From assembly GCA_946553025.1 (NCBI GenBank), contig CAMNRM010000025.1, positions 1 to 64,000 on the forward strand: a stretch of DNA of 64,000 nt, given 5' to 3'. Of this stretch, positions 52,762 through 62,237 are shown piece by piece (position 1 is the first letter of the stretch; each line of letters starts with the position of its first letter). The translations under genes and the position numbers were made by a program. The notes under the pieces were generated by a model. The model ran no database searches and was not told the DNA's origin. It was given only the letters and a program-made list of their open reading frames with translations. This DNA comes from an uncultured Clostridium sp. GTDB lineage: Bacteria > Bacillota > Clostridia > Lachnospirales > Lachnospiraceae.

Positions 52762-53901
52762 ATGGCATTAGATTTTAAACGGCCCGCAGGGATGGGGCAG
52801 ACCGCGGTTTCCCCACAGACTAAAGCGGAAGTGGCGGTTGTGGAGAAGTATGATATTGTGGAGGATCGGGAAAGGCTGAGTAAGGAACTGGCAAATTCAC
52901 AGGAACTGGATGATGTGGTCAGCACGATTCAGGTCTATGAACTGGAGTCCATCGTTACCTTTGGGGCGGAGGCAGCCGACGAGGTTTCCAAGGCTTCGGA
53001 TGTGGTGTTAAACAGCATGAACATGGATCAGCTCAATGATTCCGGGCAGATGCTTACGACGCTGACCAAGATTATGGATAAGTTTGATATTGACGAAATC
53101 AGGGAGGACCCCGGGTTTTTCGGAAAGCTGTTTGGCGGAGTGCAGAAGCAGCTGGATAAGATTTTAGCCAAGTATCATACGATGGGCGACGAGGTCGATA
53201 AGATTTATGTCCAGCTCAAGCAGTATGAGTCGGAAATTAAGCAGTCGAACCGGAAGCTTGAGGAGATGTTTAAGGTCAATGTGGACTATTATCACAAGCT
53301 GGTGAAGTACATCCTTGCCGGGGAGCAGGGCTGCCGGGAGATTGAGGCTTATATTGAGGAATTAAAGGGGCAGATGGAGAGCACGGGCGATACGTCGATT
53401 CAGTTTGAGATCCAGACGCTGCAAAACTCCCTGATGATGTTAGAGCAGAGGACGCAGGATCTGCGGACGGCGGAGAGTGTGGCGATGCAGTCCATCCCCA
53501 TGATTAAGACGATGGAATACAGCAACATGAACCTGGTCAGAAAGATTAATTCCGCCTTTATCATCACCCTGCCCGTCTTTAAGCAGGCTCTTGCCCAGGC
53601 GATGATGCTTAAACGCCAGCGCTTGCAGGCCGAGGCGATGGCAGCCCTGGATGAAAAGACGAATGAGATGTTAATTAAAAATGCTAAAAATACAGCTGAT
53701 CAGGCGAAGATGGCAGCCCGGATGGCCTCGGGAAGTTCGATTAAGATAGAAACCCTGGAAACGACCTGGAAAACGATTATCGACGGCATTGACGAAACCA
53801 TGCAGATCCAGCAGGAGGCCAGGAAGCAGCGCCAGGAGGATCAGGTTCGCTTAGAGCAGATTAAGTCGGAGTTTAAGCAGCGCTATCATCTGCCGGAGTA
53901 A
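52762..53901 (+). CDS. yceH: TelA/YceH toxic-anion resistance protein
   Basis: 379 residues; the second of two adjacent ATGs is chosen because it is correctly spaced from AGGAGGG. It is long, helical and coiled-coil rich: VVSTIQVYELESIVTFGAEA, DKFDIDEIREDPGFFGKLFG, LDKILAKYHTMGDEVDKIYV, QTLQNSLMMLEQRTQDLRTA, AFIITLPVFKQALAQAMMLK. This is the TelA family (KlaA/YceH), linked to tellurite, nisin and cell-envelope stress resistance. A cytoplasmic, probably membrane-associated scaffold. Confidence 0.92.
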   Translation: MALDFKRPAGMGQTAVSPQTKAEVAVVEKYDIVEDRERLSKELANSQELDDVVSTIQVYELESIVTFGAEAADEVSKASDVVLNSMNMDQLNDSGQMLTTLTKIMDKFDIDEIREDPGFFGKLFGGVQKQLDKILAKYHTMGDEVDKIYVQLKQYESEIKQSNRKLEEMFKVNVDYYHKLVKYILAGEQGCREIEAYIEELKGQMESTGDTSIQFEIQTLQNSLMMLEQRTQDLRTAESVAMQSIPMIKTMEYSNMNLVRKINSAFIITLPVFKQALAQAMMLKRQRLQAEAMAALDEKTNEMLIKNAKNTADQAKMAARMASGSSIKIETLETTWKTIIDGIDETMQIQQEARKQRQEDQVRLEQIKSEFKQRYHLPE

Positions 53902-53999
53902 GCGTTGAAAAGTGTTTGCTGCAAGTAGAGTATTAAGGGCATTCTTCGGGAAGCTTTTTCCCGATTTGCAATAAAGAAGAGAAAAGAGGAGGAAATCGT

Positions 54000-54581
54000 A
54001 TGCCAATCAATTTATCAAAAGGACAAAAAGTAGACTTGACCAAGGGTAATCCCGGACTGAAGAAGATTATGGTCGGCCTGGGCTGGGATGTGAACGCATT
54101 TGATTCCGGCGCAGATTTTGACCTGGACGCTTCGGCTTTCCTGGTAGGGGCGAATGGGAAATGCCCGACCGAGAAAGAATTTATTTTCTATGGAAACTTA
54201 ACCCATCCCAGTGAGGCGGTAAAGCACATGGGCGATAACCTGACCGGAGAGGGAGAGGGTGACGACGAGCAGATTGAAGTTGATTTAACAAAGATTCCGG
54301 CGAATGTGGAGAAGATTGCCTTTACCGTAACCATCTATGATGCCGAGGTGCGCCGCCAGAATTTCGGACAGGTTTCCAATGCTTTTATTCGTATTGTCGA
54401 TGAAGTCAGCGGAAAAGAACTGATCCACTATGACCTGGGCGAGGATTTCTCGATTGAAACGGCAGTGGTTGTCGGCGAGATGTACCGCCATAACGGCGAG
54501 TGGAAGTTTAATGCCATCGGCAGCGGATTCCACGGCGGCCTGGCTGCCCTCTGCGGACACTATGGGATTGAGGTTGCCTGA
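54000..54581 (+). CDS. terD: TerD-family calcium-binding stress protein (copy 1)
   Basis: 193 residues. N-terminal [20 protein letters not shown], then [20 protein letters not shown] with the DxD calcium ligands, [40 protein letters not shown] and the C-terminal [20 protein letters not shown]. TerD proteins form a beta-sandwich binding two calcium ions and act in tellurite, phage and envelope stress responses. It is the first of four tandem TerD genes. An AGAGGAGG site precedes the ATG. Confidence 0.95.
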   Translation: MPINLSKGQKVDLTKGNPGLKKIMVGLGWDVNAFDSGADFDLDASAFLVGANGKCPTEKEFIFYGNLTHPSEAVKHMGDNLTGEGEGDDEQIEVDLTKIPANVEKIAFTVTIYDAEVRRQNFGQVSNAFIRIVDEVSGKELIHYDLGEDFSIETAVVVGEMYRHNGEWKFNAIGSGFHGGLAALCGHYGIEVA

Positions 54582-54625
54582 GAATAAAGTTAAGTCCATC
54601 GATTAAAAAATGAAGGAGAAAAAAG

Positions 54626-55207
54626 ATGCCAGTAAGTTTAAAAAAGGGACAGAAAGTCAGTCTGACCAAGGATAACCCGGGCTTGACCAAGGTTATTGTC
54701 GGTCTGGGCTGGGATGTGAATGCGTTTGATACCGGCGGGGCGTTTGATTTGGACGCCGCTGCATTTTTAACCGGGGCTTCCGGGAAGATTACCTGTCAGG
54801 AGGATTTTGTCTTTTACGGCAATCTCACCCATCCTTCGGGGGCAGTGCAGCACATGGGCGATAACCTGACCGGGGCCGGTGACGGCGATGACGAGCAGGT
54901 TGTTGTGGATCTGTCAAAGATGCCGGCAAATATTGAAAAAGTCGTATTTACCGTAACCATCTACGAGGCCGAGGCCAGACGGCAGAACTTTGGTCAGGTG
55001 AATAATGCTTTTATCCGCATTTATAATGAAGTAAACGGCGAAGAACTGCTCCGCTATGATTTGGGCGAGGATTTCTCGATTGAAACCGCGGCGGTGTTCG
55101 GCGAACTGTATAAGCATGGCAGCGAGTGGAAGTTTAATGCCATCGGCAGCGGCTATCAGGGCGGACTGGCTGCGCTGTGTGCAAACTTCGGGGTTGACGT
55201 AGAATAA
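54626..55207 (+). CDS. terD: TerD-family calcium-binding stress protein (copy 2)
   Basis: 193 residues, very close to copy 1 along its whole length ([60 protein letters not shown]). The two are a recent tandem duplication, 44 bp apart. Calcium ligands in FDLDAAAF and GDGDDEQ are kept. A GAAGGAG site precedes the ATG. Confidence 0.95.
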   Translation: MPVSLKKGQKVSLTKDNPGLTKVIVGLGWDVNAFDTGGAFDLDAAAFLTGASGKITCQEDFVFYGNLTHPSGAVQHMGDNLTGAGDGDDEQVVVDLSKMPANIEKVVFTVTIYEAEARRQNFGQVNNAFIRIYNEVNGEELLRYDLGEDFSIETAAVFGELYKHGSEWKFNAIGSGYQGGLAALCANFGVDVE

Positions 55208-55260
55208 CTGGTAAGTCTGCAAAAGCGGACAAAGAGCGAACAAAAGCGAGGGAATGTCTT

Positions 55261-55866
55261 ATGGCGATTAGTTTACAAAAAGGACAGAAGGTCAGCTTAA
55301 AGAAGGGTGCGCCTTCTGGTTTAGGGGAAATCCTGGTGAATTTAAACTGGAATTCCAAGCCCAAGAAACAGGGCCTTCTGAAGAGTATTCTGGGCGGAAA
55401 TCAGGGAATTGACCTGGATCTGGGATGCCTGTTTGAGTTAAAGGACGGAAGAAAGGGGGCAGTGCAGGCGCTGGGCAATGCATTTGGTTCATTAACCAAT
55501 CCTCCCTACATTGCCTTGGACGGCGACGACCGGACAGGCGCGGCAGTCAGCGGAGAAAACCTGCGGATTAACGGAAATATGATTTCCAAGATTCAGCGGG
55601 TACTGGTCTATACGTTTATTTATGAAGGCATTGCCAACTGGCAGCAGGCGGACGCCGTGGTAACGATTAAGTACCCGGGGGCAGAGGATCTGGTGGTTAA
55701 GATGGATTCTTTCGACTCAAAGGAAGTGATGTGCGGTCTTGTGCTGTTTGAGAATGTCAATGATGAAACCTTCAGCGTAGAAAAAATTGTACAGTTCTAT
55801 CCCGGACATCCGGCGCTGGACGAGGCATTCCACTGGGGGCTTCGGTGGCAGGCCGGAAGGAAATAA
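55261..55866 (+). CDS. Divergent TerD-domain protein (copy 3)
   Basis: 201 residues. It keeps the TerD opening (ISLQKGQKVSLKKGAPSGLG) and a calcium loop GIDLDLGCLFELKDG, but has an 18-residue insert (NSKPKKQGLLKSILGGNQ) and a different middle: PYIALDGDDRTGAAVSGENL replaces the usual HMGDNLTG segment. The C-terminus FYPGHPALDEAFHWGLRWQA is also distinct. It matches the tellurite-resistance TerD-like branch with a Trp-rich end. It probably forms hetero-oligomers with its neighbours. Confidence 0.88.
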   Translation: MAISLQKGQKVSLKKGAPSGLGEILVNLNWNSKPKKQGLLKSILGGNQGIDLDLGCLFELKDGRKGAVQALGNAFGSLTNPPYIALDGDDRTGAAVSGENLRINGNMISKIQRVLVYTFIYEGIANWQQADAVVTIKYPGAEDLVVKMDSFDSKEVMCGLVLFENVNDETFSVEKIVQFYPGHPALDEAFHWGLRWQAGRK

Positions 55867-55918
55867 AAACGAAAAGAAAAAACGTGGACTTAGATTGTGA
55901 AGTGACAGGAGGGCAGAC

Positions 55919-56512
55919 ATGTCAGTTAGTTTGCAAAAAGGACAGAAGGTCAGTCTGACCAAAGACAATGCAGGGCTTTCCAAGGTAATTATTGGTCTTG
56001 GCTGGGACGAGGCGCAGAAAAAAGCGGGCTTTTTTGCCAAGAAGCCGGAACCCATCGACTGTGATGCGTCGGCATTTGCCTTGCAGGGCGGGAAGCTGGT
56101 TTATAAGGAAGATATTATTTATTTCGGCAATCTCCGCCACCCCACCGGGACGATCCAGCACATGGGCGATAACCTGACCGGGGCGGGAGAGGGCGACGAT
56201 GAGCAGATTATCGTAGAGCTGGCTCGTGTTCCGGCAGAGTATGACCGGATTGTGGTTGTGGTAAATATCTATCAGGCGGTGCAGAGAAAACAGCATTTCG
56301 GCATGATTAAAAATGCTTTTATCCGCCTGGTGGACGCCAGAAACAATATGGAACTGTGCAGATACAACCTGACCGAGGACTATTCGGGAATGACCGCCAT
56401 GGTATTCGGCGAGGTTTACCGGCATAACGGCGAGTGGAAGTTTAACGCCATTGGGCAGGGAACGAATGATAACTCGGTTGGCGAACTGGCAAACCGTTAT
56501 ATTGCGCACTAA
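55919..56512 (+). CDS. terD: TerD-family stress protein (copy 4)
   Basis: 197 residues. [20 protein letters not shown], then IGLGWDEAQKKAGFFAKKPE with a short insert before the ligand motif PIDCDASAFAL. The rest follows Ter[41 protein letters not shown] and [20 protein letters not shown]. It ends the four-gene TerD block; the calcium ATPase gene follows after 97 bp. An AGGAGGG site precedes the ATG. Confidence 0.93.
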   Translation: MSVSLQKGQKVSLTKDNAGLSKVIIGLGWDEAQKKAGFFAKKPEPIDCDASAFALQGGKLVYKEDIIYFGNLRHPTGTIQHMGDNLTGAGEGDDEQIIVELARVPAEYDRIVVVVNIYQAVQRKQHFGMIKNAFIRLVDARNNMELCRYNLTEDYSGMTAMVFGEVYRHNGEWKFNAIGQGTNDNSVGELANRYIAH

Positions 56513-56609
56513 TCCATAAGCAGAGGATAATAAGATTTTTAGGGCGGCTGTGCGGGGAAATTCCTATTTCCCCAATGGCTGCCATAGAGAATGAGGAGAA
56601 GAACATTTT

Positions 56610-59306
56610 ATGAAAATGAATGGCTTGACCGAAAAAGAAGTGGAACTATCCCGACAGAAATACGGCTCGAATGAGATACCGGATTCAGAACCGACAACCT
56701 TCTGGGAGGAGTTTAAGGAAACCTTTGGCGATCCGATGATTCGGATCTTACTGGCAATCGCAGCATTAATGATTGTGATGTTTTTCTTTGGCTATGCGGA
56801 GATTTATGAGCCGCTGGGGACGATTGTTGCTGTACTGATTGTCGCATTTGTATCGGCAAAAACAGGCGTAGCCAGCGATACCAAGTACCGGGAATTAAAG
56901 GACAGCACCAAAAAAGACGAGTGCAAGGTATACCGGGACGGCCTGATTAAGGTAATAGATGTGGATAATGTCGTTGTGGGCGACAAAGTGCTCCTGCAGT
57001 CGGGAAATAAGATCCCGGCGGACGGCGTTCTGATTTCGGGTGCACTTCGGGTGGATAACTCGGCATTAAACGGCGAGGCGGAGGAATGTAAGAAAACCGA
57101 AGCGCCGGAAGGCTTTGCCCTGGCTGATGAGATTACCGGAGATACCTTTGTGGATGCCCATTCGCTGTTCCGCGGGGCGGTCGTTTTTGACGGCGAGGGT
57201 GTTTTAGACGTCCGCAAGGTGGGCTTAAAGACAATGATGGGCCGGATGGCGGAAGAGATGCAGGAAGAAGAGCCGCAGTCGCCGCTGCAGGTAAAGCTGT
57301 CGAAGCTTGCAGGGCAGATTTCTACCTTTGGCTATATCGGTGCGGTGGTTATCGCGGTGCTTTACATGGCATTCTTTGTGATTTCTGCCGGCGGTGTGTC
57401 CTCTTATCTGGCATCGGGGATTCAGGAAGTAATTAAGGATATTGTGGAAGCCGTATCCCTGGCGGTTGTGATTATCGTCTGTGCCGTGCCGGAAGGACTT
57501 CCGCTGATGATTTCCTTGGTTTTAATGCAGAATACCAGCAAGATGCTTGACCATAACGTACTGGTGCGCAAGGCGGAAGGTATTGAAACCGCAGGTTCGT
57601 TAAATATCCTGTTCAGCGATAAGACCGGAACCATTACCAAGGGACGTCTGGAGGTTGTGGACTTTTTCACCGGCGACGGGAAATCCATTGCCCTTGCGGA
57701 ACTGGAAAAACATGAAAAGGTGAAATCGCTTTTAGATGCGGCAATTGGAAAAAATACCCAGTCATTATTCGATGCAGAGCACAAGGTTATCGGCGGAAAT
57801 GCCACCGACCAGGCACTGATGAAGTTTATGGGTGAAAAGACCTTTAAGGAACTGGGCGAAAAGACAGAATATACCATTATTAAGTCCCAGGGCTTTAACT
57901 CGGCAAATAAATTCAGCCAGGCCCAGATCGGCGGTTTAAATCTCACCGTCTATAAGGGTGCGCCGGAGCGGCTTTTAGCCAAGGCAGCGACTTATTTAGA
58001 CGGCGAGGGAAATGAGCAGGCGATGGATAAGGCCGTGCTGGATAAAAAGATTGACGAACTGGCAGCGAAGGCAATGCGTGTGCTGGCCTTTGGCTATTCT
58101 AAACAGACCATGGAAGAGAATGTGATTCATGACGATCTGGTGATTATCGGTCTGGTGGGCATCCGCGACGATGTAAGGCCGGAGGCAAAAGAAGCCATTC
58201 AGATGGTGCAGCGTGCAGGAATCCAGGTGGTTATGATTACGGGCGACCGTCTGGAAACGGCGGTGGCGATTGCCAAAGATGCAGGTCTTTTAAGGGAGAG
58301 CACCGATCAGGCGCTTTCTTCGGCACAGTTAAATACGATGTCGGATGATGAAGTTAAAAAGATTCTTCCCCATATCCGCGTGATTGCCCGGGCATTGCCC
58401 ACGGATAAATCCCGTATGGTAAGGCTGTGCCAGGAGATGAATCTTGTGGTCGGCATGACCGGCGACGGTGTAAACGACTCCCCGGCCTTAAAGCGTGCCG
58501 ATGTGGGCTTTGCCATGGGAAGCGGAACCGAGGCGGCGAAGGAAGCAGGAAAGATTGTTATTCTGGATGATAACTTTAAGTCCATTAAGGACGCGATTTG
58601 GTACGGAAGAACGATTTACCACAATATTTTAAAATTCTGTAAATTCCAGCTGGTGATTAACGTCGCCGCTGTGGTGGTCAGCGCGATTGCCCCGTTCTTT
58701 GGCGTGGAAGAGCCGTTAAAGGTAACGCATCTTCTCTTTGTCAACCTGGTTATGGACGGCCTTGGCGCGATTATGCTGGGCAATGAGCCAGCCCTTCCCA
58801 AATATATGGATGAAAAGCCCAGAAGAAGGGATGAGAGCATTGTCAGCAAAGCCATGATGACGCAGATTGTCATTATGGGAGCATGGCTGACTTTGGTTAG
58901 TTTCCTGTATCTGAAACTGCCGGTATTTATTAACCTGTTTGAAAATGAAGAGCAGCATCTGACAGCATATTTTGTCCTGTTTATTGTAAGTGCACTGTTT
59001 AACGGCTTTAATGTAAGGGATGACGGTTTTGCCATCTTTAAGGGACTGGACGAGAATACGGGATTTTTAAAGGTGTTCTTTGCGATTATCGTTATCCAGG
59101 CACTGATTGTCAATGCAGGACTGATTCCGGTTTCGCTGTTTACCGTAATTGGAAATATGTTCAGCTGCGTTCCGTTTGGGATTAAGGGATGGATCGTGGT
59201 GATCTTACTTGCGGCTACGATGATTCCGGTGGATCTGCTGCGGAAAATGCTGACTGGCGCAGGGGCGTCGGGACAGGCAGAGCATAAGACTTCCGGGGCG
59301 GTTTAA
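56610..59306 (+). CDS. P-type (IIB-like) calcium-transporting ATPase
   Basis: 898 residues with the complete P2-ATPase plan: N-terminal GLTEKEVELSRQKYGSNEIP, actuator DNSALNGEAEECKKTEAPEG (TGES-like loop), M4 VIIVCAVPEGLPLMISLVL (PEGLP), phosphorylation site LFSDKTGTITKGRLE, nucleotide site VYKGAPERLLAKA, hinge MTGDGVNDSPALKRADVGFA, and M5-M10 with NLVMDGLGAIMLG. The PEGLP and ND-type M6 residues fit calcium export. Placed between TerD genes, whose products bind calcium, it probably sets calcium levels for the same response. AATGAGGAG precedes the ATG. Confidence 0.93.
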   Translation: MKMNGLTEKEVELSRQKYGSNEIPDSEPTTFWEEFKETFGDPMIRILLAIAALMIVMFFFGYAEIYEPLGTIVAVLIVAFVSAKTGVASDTKYRELKDSTKKDECKVYRDGLIKVIDVDNVVVGDKVLLQSGNKIPADGVLISGALRVDNSALNGEAEECKKTEAPEGFALADEITGDTFVDAHSLFRGAVVFDGEGVLDVRKVGLKTMMGRMAEEMQEEEPQSPLQVKLSKLAGQISTFGYIGAVVIAVLYMAFFVISAGGVSSYLASGIQEVIKDIVEAVSLAVVIIVCAVPEGLPLMISLVLMQNTSKMLDHNVLVRKAEGIETAGSLNILFSDKTGTITKGRLEVVDFFTGDGKSIALAELEKHEKVKSLLDAAIGKNTQSLFDAEHKVIGGNATDQALMKFMGEKTFKELGEKTEYTIIKSQGFNSANKFSQAQIGGLNLTVYKGAPERLLAKAATYLDGEGNEQAMDKAVLDKKIDELAAKAMRVLAFGYSKQTMEENVIHDDLVIIGLVGIRDDVRPEAKEAIQMVQRAGIQVVMITGDRLETAVAIAKDAGLLRESTDQALSSAQLNTMSDDEVKKILPHIRVIARALPTDKSRMVRLCQEMNLVVGMTGDGVNDSPALKRADVGFAMGSGTEAAKEAGKIVILDDNFKSIKDAIWYGRTIYHNILKFCKFQLVINVAAVVVSAIAPFFGVEEPLKVTHLLFVNLVMDGLGAIMLGNEPALPKYMDEKPRRRDESIVSKAMMTQIVIMGAWLTLVSFLYLKLPVFINLFENEEQHLTAYFVLFIVSALFNGFNVRDDGFAIFKGLDENTGFLKVFFAIIVIQALIVNAGLIPVSLFTVIGNMFSCVPFGIKGWIVVILLAATMIPVDLLRKMLTGAGASGQAEHKTSGAV

Positions 59307-59325
59307 GAGGAGCAGGAAGGGCATT

Positions 59326-59457
59326 GTTACTGTTCACACGTTCACAGTAACGGGCAAAAATCCATGAAAATCGCCTTCGCCGATGGGATTTTTGCTCACT
59401 GGCCTAGTTTAACATACGGTCAGCGCAGCAAGTGCGCAGACCTACGTGAACAGTAAC
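59326..59457. mobile_element. GTTACTG-family element, 132 bp, with perfect 8-bp target duplication
   Basis: Ends GTTACTGTTCAC and GTGAACAGTAAC, an exact 12-bp inverted repeat, flanked on both sides by AGGGCATT (59318-59325 and 59458-59465). Its first 26 bp are themselves a complete minimal element. The interior has a GCAAAAATCC/GGATTTTTGC stem. No coding capacity. Confidence 0.85.
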
Positions 59458-59494
59458 AGGGCATTTTCCTGAATTTGGGAAAGTGTCCTTTTCC

Positions 59495-59590
59495 TTTTTT
59501 GGAGATGTTTAAATGTTTTTTGGCTTTTTTGGGGGTGCTTAAATGTCCTTTGATTTTTTTGAGGTGCTTAAAAGAAAGAAGTTCCTGGTT
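59495..59590 (+). repeat. Three imperfect ~30-bp direct repeats upstream of the HAD gene
   Basis: Three units of the form TTTTTTGGGGGTGCTTAAA follow one another just after the short mobile element and before the HAD gene, with decreasing similarity. They are in the 5' region of the transcript; role unknown. Confidence 0.6.
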
Positions 59591-59621
59591 TCTTTTTTAT
59601 AATAGAAGAGAGAAGGTGACT

Positions 59622-60341
59622 ATGGATTTATTTTGTTCCGATTTGGATAATACCTTAATTTATTCTTCCAGGAAGCCGCTGAGCGGGGAGAAATTTTGTG
59701 TGGAATGGCTGGACGGGCGTGAAATTTCGTTTATGACCGGGCGTGCGCTGGGACTTTTAAAGGAACTGGAAAAGCGGATGCTGTTTATTCCGGTAACAAC
59801 GCGAAGAGTTGAGCAGTACCAGAGGATTTGTTTTCCGGGAATTTCTCCTTCTTATGCCCTTGTCTGCAATGGGGGCGTTCTGCTGGAAAAAGGAAGGATT
59901 GCCGTGGACTGGTATAAAGAATCGCTGGAAATGGTTGAGGATTGCCGCGGTGAACTGGACAGGGGGCAGAGGCTTCTAACGGAGGATGAAAACAGGGAGT
60001 TTGAAGTGTGGAGGATTCAGGAACTGTTTTTATTTACAAAAAGCAGGGAACCTGGGGAAACGGTGAAGAAGCTTAATGCGTGTCTGGACTTGCAGAAGGT
60101 GGATGTGTTTACCAACCAGAGCAAGGTTTATGTTCTCCCCAGGGTGTTAAATAAAGGGACGGCAATTGAACGGATAAAATGCAGGCTGGGTGCAGAGCGA
60201 GTGTTTGCTGCGGGGGACAGTGCATTTGATGTGCCGATGTTAGAGAAGGCCGATTTGGCATACCGGGGCGGGGAAGAACCGTTTGCAGAGGAGATGCTGG
60301 AGTATTTTTTGGAGAATGGGCAGAAACGGACGGATGAATAA
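59622..60341 (+). CDS. HAD-family hydrolase, Ter-cluster associated
   Basis: 239 residues from the ATG at 59622 (AGAAGGTG site). Motif I is MDLFCSDLDNTLIYS (DxDxT), motif II lies in FIPVTTRRVEQYQRI, the cap region runs through VWRIQELFLFTKS, and motifs III/IV are LNKGTAIERIKCRL and VFAAGDSAFDVPMLEKADLA. It resembles Cof-type or sucrose-phosphatase-like phosphatases. HAD enzymes of this kind recur in TerD/TelA clusters with phosphoribosyltransferases, but none is seen here. The substrate is unknown. Confidence 0.85.
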   Translation: MDLFCSDLDNTLIYSSRKPLSGEKFCVEWLDGREISFMTGRALGLLKELEKRMLFIPVTTRRVEQYQRICFPGISPSYALVCNGGVLLEKGRIAVDWYKESLEMVEDCRGELDRGQRLLTEDENREFEVWRIQELFLFTKSREPGETVKKLNACLDLQKVDVFTNQSKVYVLPRVLNKGTAIERIKCRLGAERVFAAGDSAFDVPMLEKADLAYRGGEEPFAEEMLEYFLENGQKRTDE

Positions 60342-60464
60342 ACCGGTGAACAGGAATAAATGGAGAGGGAGAAGGCAGAGAATAAGACAGAGAATAAGAG
60401 AGCAAACAAGAAAGCGATATTTGCAGGTAAACGATAAGCCAATAGAGAGAGGACGGTAAGGAAT

Positions 60465-61160
60465 ATGGCAGTTTTTGAAGTGGTGAATGAGTTGGCATTA
60501 AAGGTTACAGCCAGGCCGGGAGATGTGATTTTTACGAAGGCAGGGGCATTTGTGGGCGGTCAGTGTATGGGACCGAAGAATTATATCTTTGAAAAGGTTC
60601 TCCTTGGGCCGCAGGGAAATCCGATGCAGGCGATGTTTGGTCAGATTATGCGGCGGCTTACCGGGGAAAATCTTCCGCTGATGAAGGTGACAGCCAATGG
60701 AGAGAGTATTACATACTATGCCAACCGTGCGCAGCATGTGGTAGCTATCCGTCTGCAGCCCGGAGAAGCGTTAAATGTGGAATCGGAAAATATCCTGGCA
60801 TTTACCGCAGATTGTAACTACAGTGTGAGGTTTTTGGCTTCGGGGATTATCAGCCAGAAGGGATTAATGACTTCGACTCTGCGGGGAACGGGGCCGAACA
60901 GTTTTGCTGCAATTTTAGTTGACGGGAATCCTATGGTGCTGGACAACCGGAAGGACGGAAGCACATTAGAGGTTGATCCGGATGCCATGGTAGCCTTTAT
61001 TGGGGCAGATCCGCAGTTTAAGACGGATTTAAGCTGGAGAAACCTTATCGGACAGGCGAGCGGAGAGTCCTATATGATGGAATGGGCCAGCCATAACCCG
61101 GCAGCAGTGATTTATCAGCCGAATGAGAGGAGCGGGGGTATCAGTGTGGGGATTGATTAA
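60465..61160 (+). CDS. AIM24-family protein
   Basis: 231 residues. A single beta-rich AIM24/TIGR00266-type domain: VTARPGDVIFTKAGAFVGGQ, TGENLPLMKVTANGESITYY, VVAIRLQPGEALNVESENIL and GTGPNSFAAILVDGNPMVLD. Bacterial members are cytoplasmic, of unknown activity, and often grouped with TerD genes. GAGAGGACGG precedes the ATG. It lies between the HAD and the long TerD-domain gene on the same strand, consistent with one stress operon. Confidence 0.88.
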   Translation: MAVFEVVNELALKVTARPGDVIFTKAGAFVGGQCMGPKNYIFEKVLLGPQGNPMQAMFGQIMRRLTGENLPLMKVTANGESITYYANRAQHVVAIRLQPGEALNVESENILAFTADCNYSVRFLASGIISQKGLMTSTLRGTGPNSFAAILVDGNPMVLDNRKDGSTLEVDPDAMVAFIGADPQFKTDLSWRNLIGQASGESYMMEWASHNPAAVIYQPNERSGGISVGID

Positions 61161-61282
61161 GGCTGACCGCCGATGTTTTGGAAGCTTTGGAAAACGGCAG
61201 ATGAAGGGTGTCTGCTTTAGAAATTGGCAGGATGTGAATTGCTGTGCGCAGAAAGCCAGCAGAGAGAAGGTGAGGAAGTAAG

Positions 61283-62197
61283 ATGGCAGAGTTAAATATT
61301 CCGATGCGAACAAAGGCTTCGATGGATTTAGGGACGGTTCTTGCACAAGGCGGAGAGGAACGAATTTTGCCGGCGATGGATTTGCAAAACGTGCAGAACG
61401 GGATGGGGGCAAAGAGCGTGAACTACAGACCGCCGCAAAGCCAGGGACAGACAGGGACAGCGGGCGGCGGTTTTTCGTCGGTGCAGCGTTCGTCAGTACA
61501 GAACCCGTCAGGCAGAACGCAGAGCAGTTTTCCCACCAGGCCCGCCAGGCAAAATCCGCCGGTACAGGCAGCAAACAGCAGAAGGGAAGCTCTGCGCCGG
61601 GAAGTACGCCATTATGAAGTGCGGTCCGAAGGCGGTACCGTGCTGAATAAGGGCGGGAAGGTTTCGTTTTCCTCTCTGTATCCGGGACGACTGGGGCAGA
61701 TTGAAGTGGAGATGGGATGGGACGCCGAAGGATTTTCCGCTGATGATGTGGATGCCTCCTGTTTTATGCTGGGGGAAAATGGAAAGGCTATAGGGGATGA
61801 GTGGTTTGTATTTTATAACCAGCCTTCCAGCCCGGATCATTCCATTATGCACGAGGGGAAACGCGGCGGAGAAAAAAAGGAAAAAATTGTGGTGGATTTT
61901 CCCAGGCTGGGGCTTAAGGTGAAGCGGCTGGCGTTTGTACTTACGATTAATGAAGCAAAGGAACATGGACAGAGTTTCAGCCAGGTGGGCAATGCCCATG
62001 TGCGGATCAGGGACAAGGCGAGCGGGAAGGAACTTGCCCTGTTTAATTTAAGCGATTATTATGAGGGCGTTACGGCAATGACGGTCTGCGAGTTTTATGA
62101 ATATCATGGGGAATGGAAGATTAATCCCGTGGGCCATGGGCTGAAGGATACCGGGCTTTTGGAACTTTGTCGGTTTTATGGGGTGAGGGTGGAATAA
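61283..62197 (+). CDS. TerD-domain protein with an N-terminal disordered extension
   Basis: 304 residues. The first ~120 residues are low-complexity (Gln/Ser/Arg/Pro-rich, SVQRSSVQNPSGRTQSSFPT) apart from a short conserved start LNIPMRTKASMDLGTVLAQG. From ~125 a TerD domain follows: GGKVSFSSLYPGRLGQIEVE, MGWDAEGFSADDVDASCFML with DxD, FYNQPSSPDHSIMHEG and YHGEWKINPVGHGLKDTGLL. It is the fifth TerD-domain protein of the cluster. The tail may tether it to partners. Confidence 0.9.
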   Translation: MAELNIPMRTKASMDLGTVLAQGGEERILPAMDLQNVQNGMGAKSVNYRPPQSQGQTGTAGGGFSSVQRSSVQNPSGRTQSSFPTRPARQNPPVQAANSRREALRREVRHYEVRSEGGTVLNKGGKVSFSSLYPGRLGQIEVEMGWDAEGFSADDVDASCFMLGENGKAIGDEWFVFYNQPSSPDHSIMHEGKRGGEKKEKIVVDFPRLGLKVKRLAFVLTINEAKEHGQSFSQVGNAHVRIRDKASGKELALFNLSDYYEGVTAMTVCEFYEYHGEWKINPVGHGLKDTGLLELCRFYGVRVE

Positions 62198-62237
62198 TTT
62201 TATGATGCATTGGATGAATGATTAAGGAGGGGATGAG

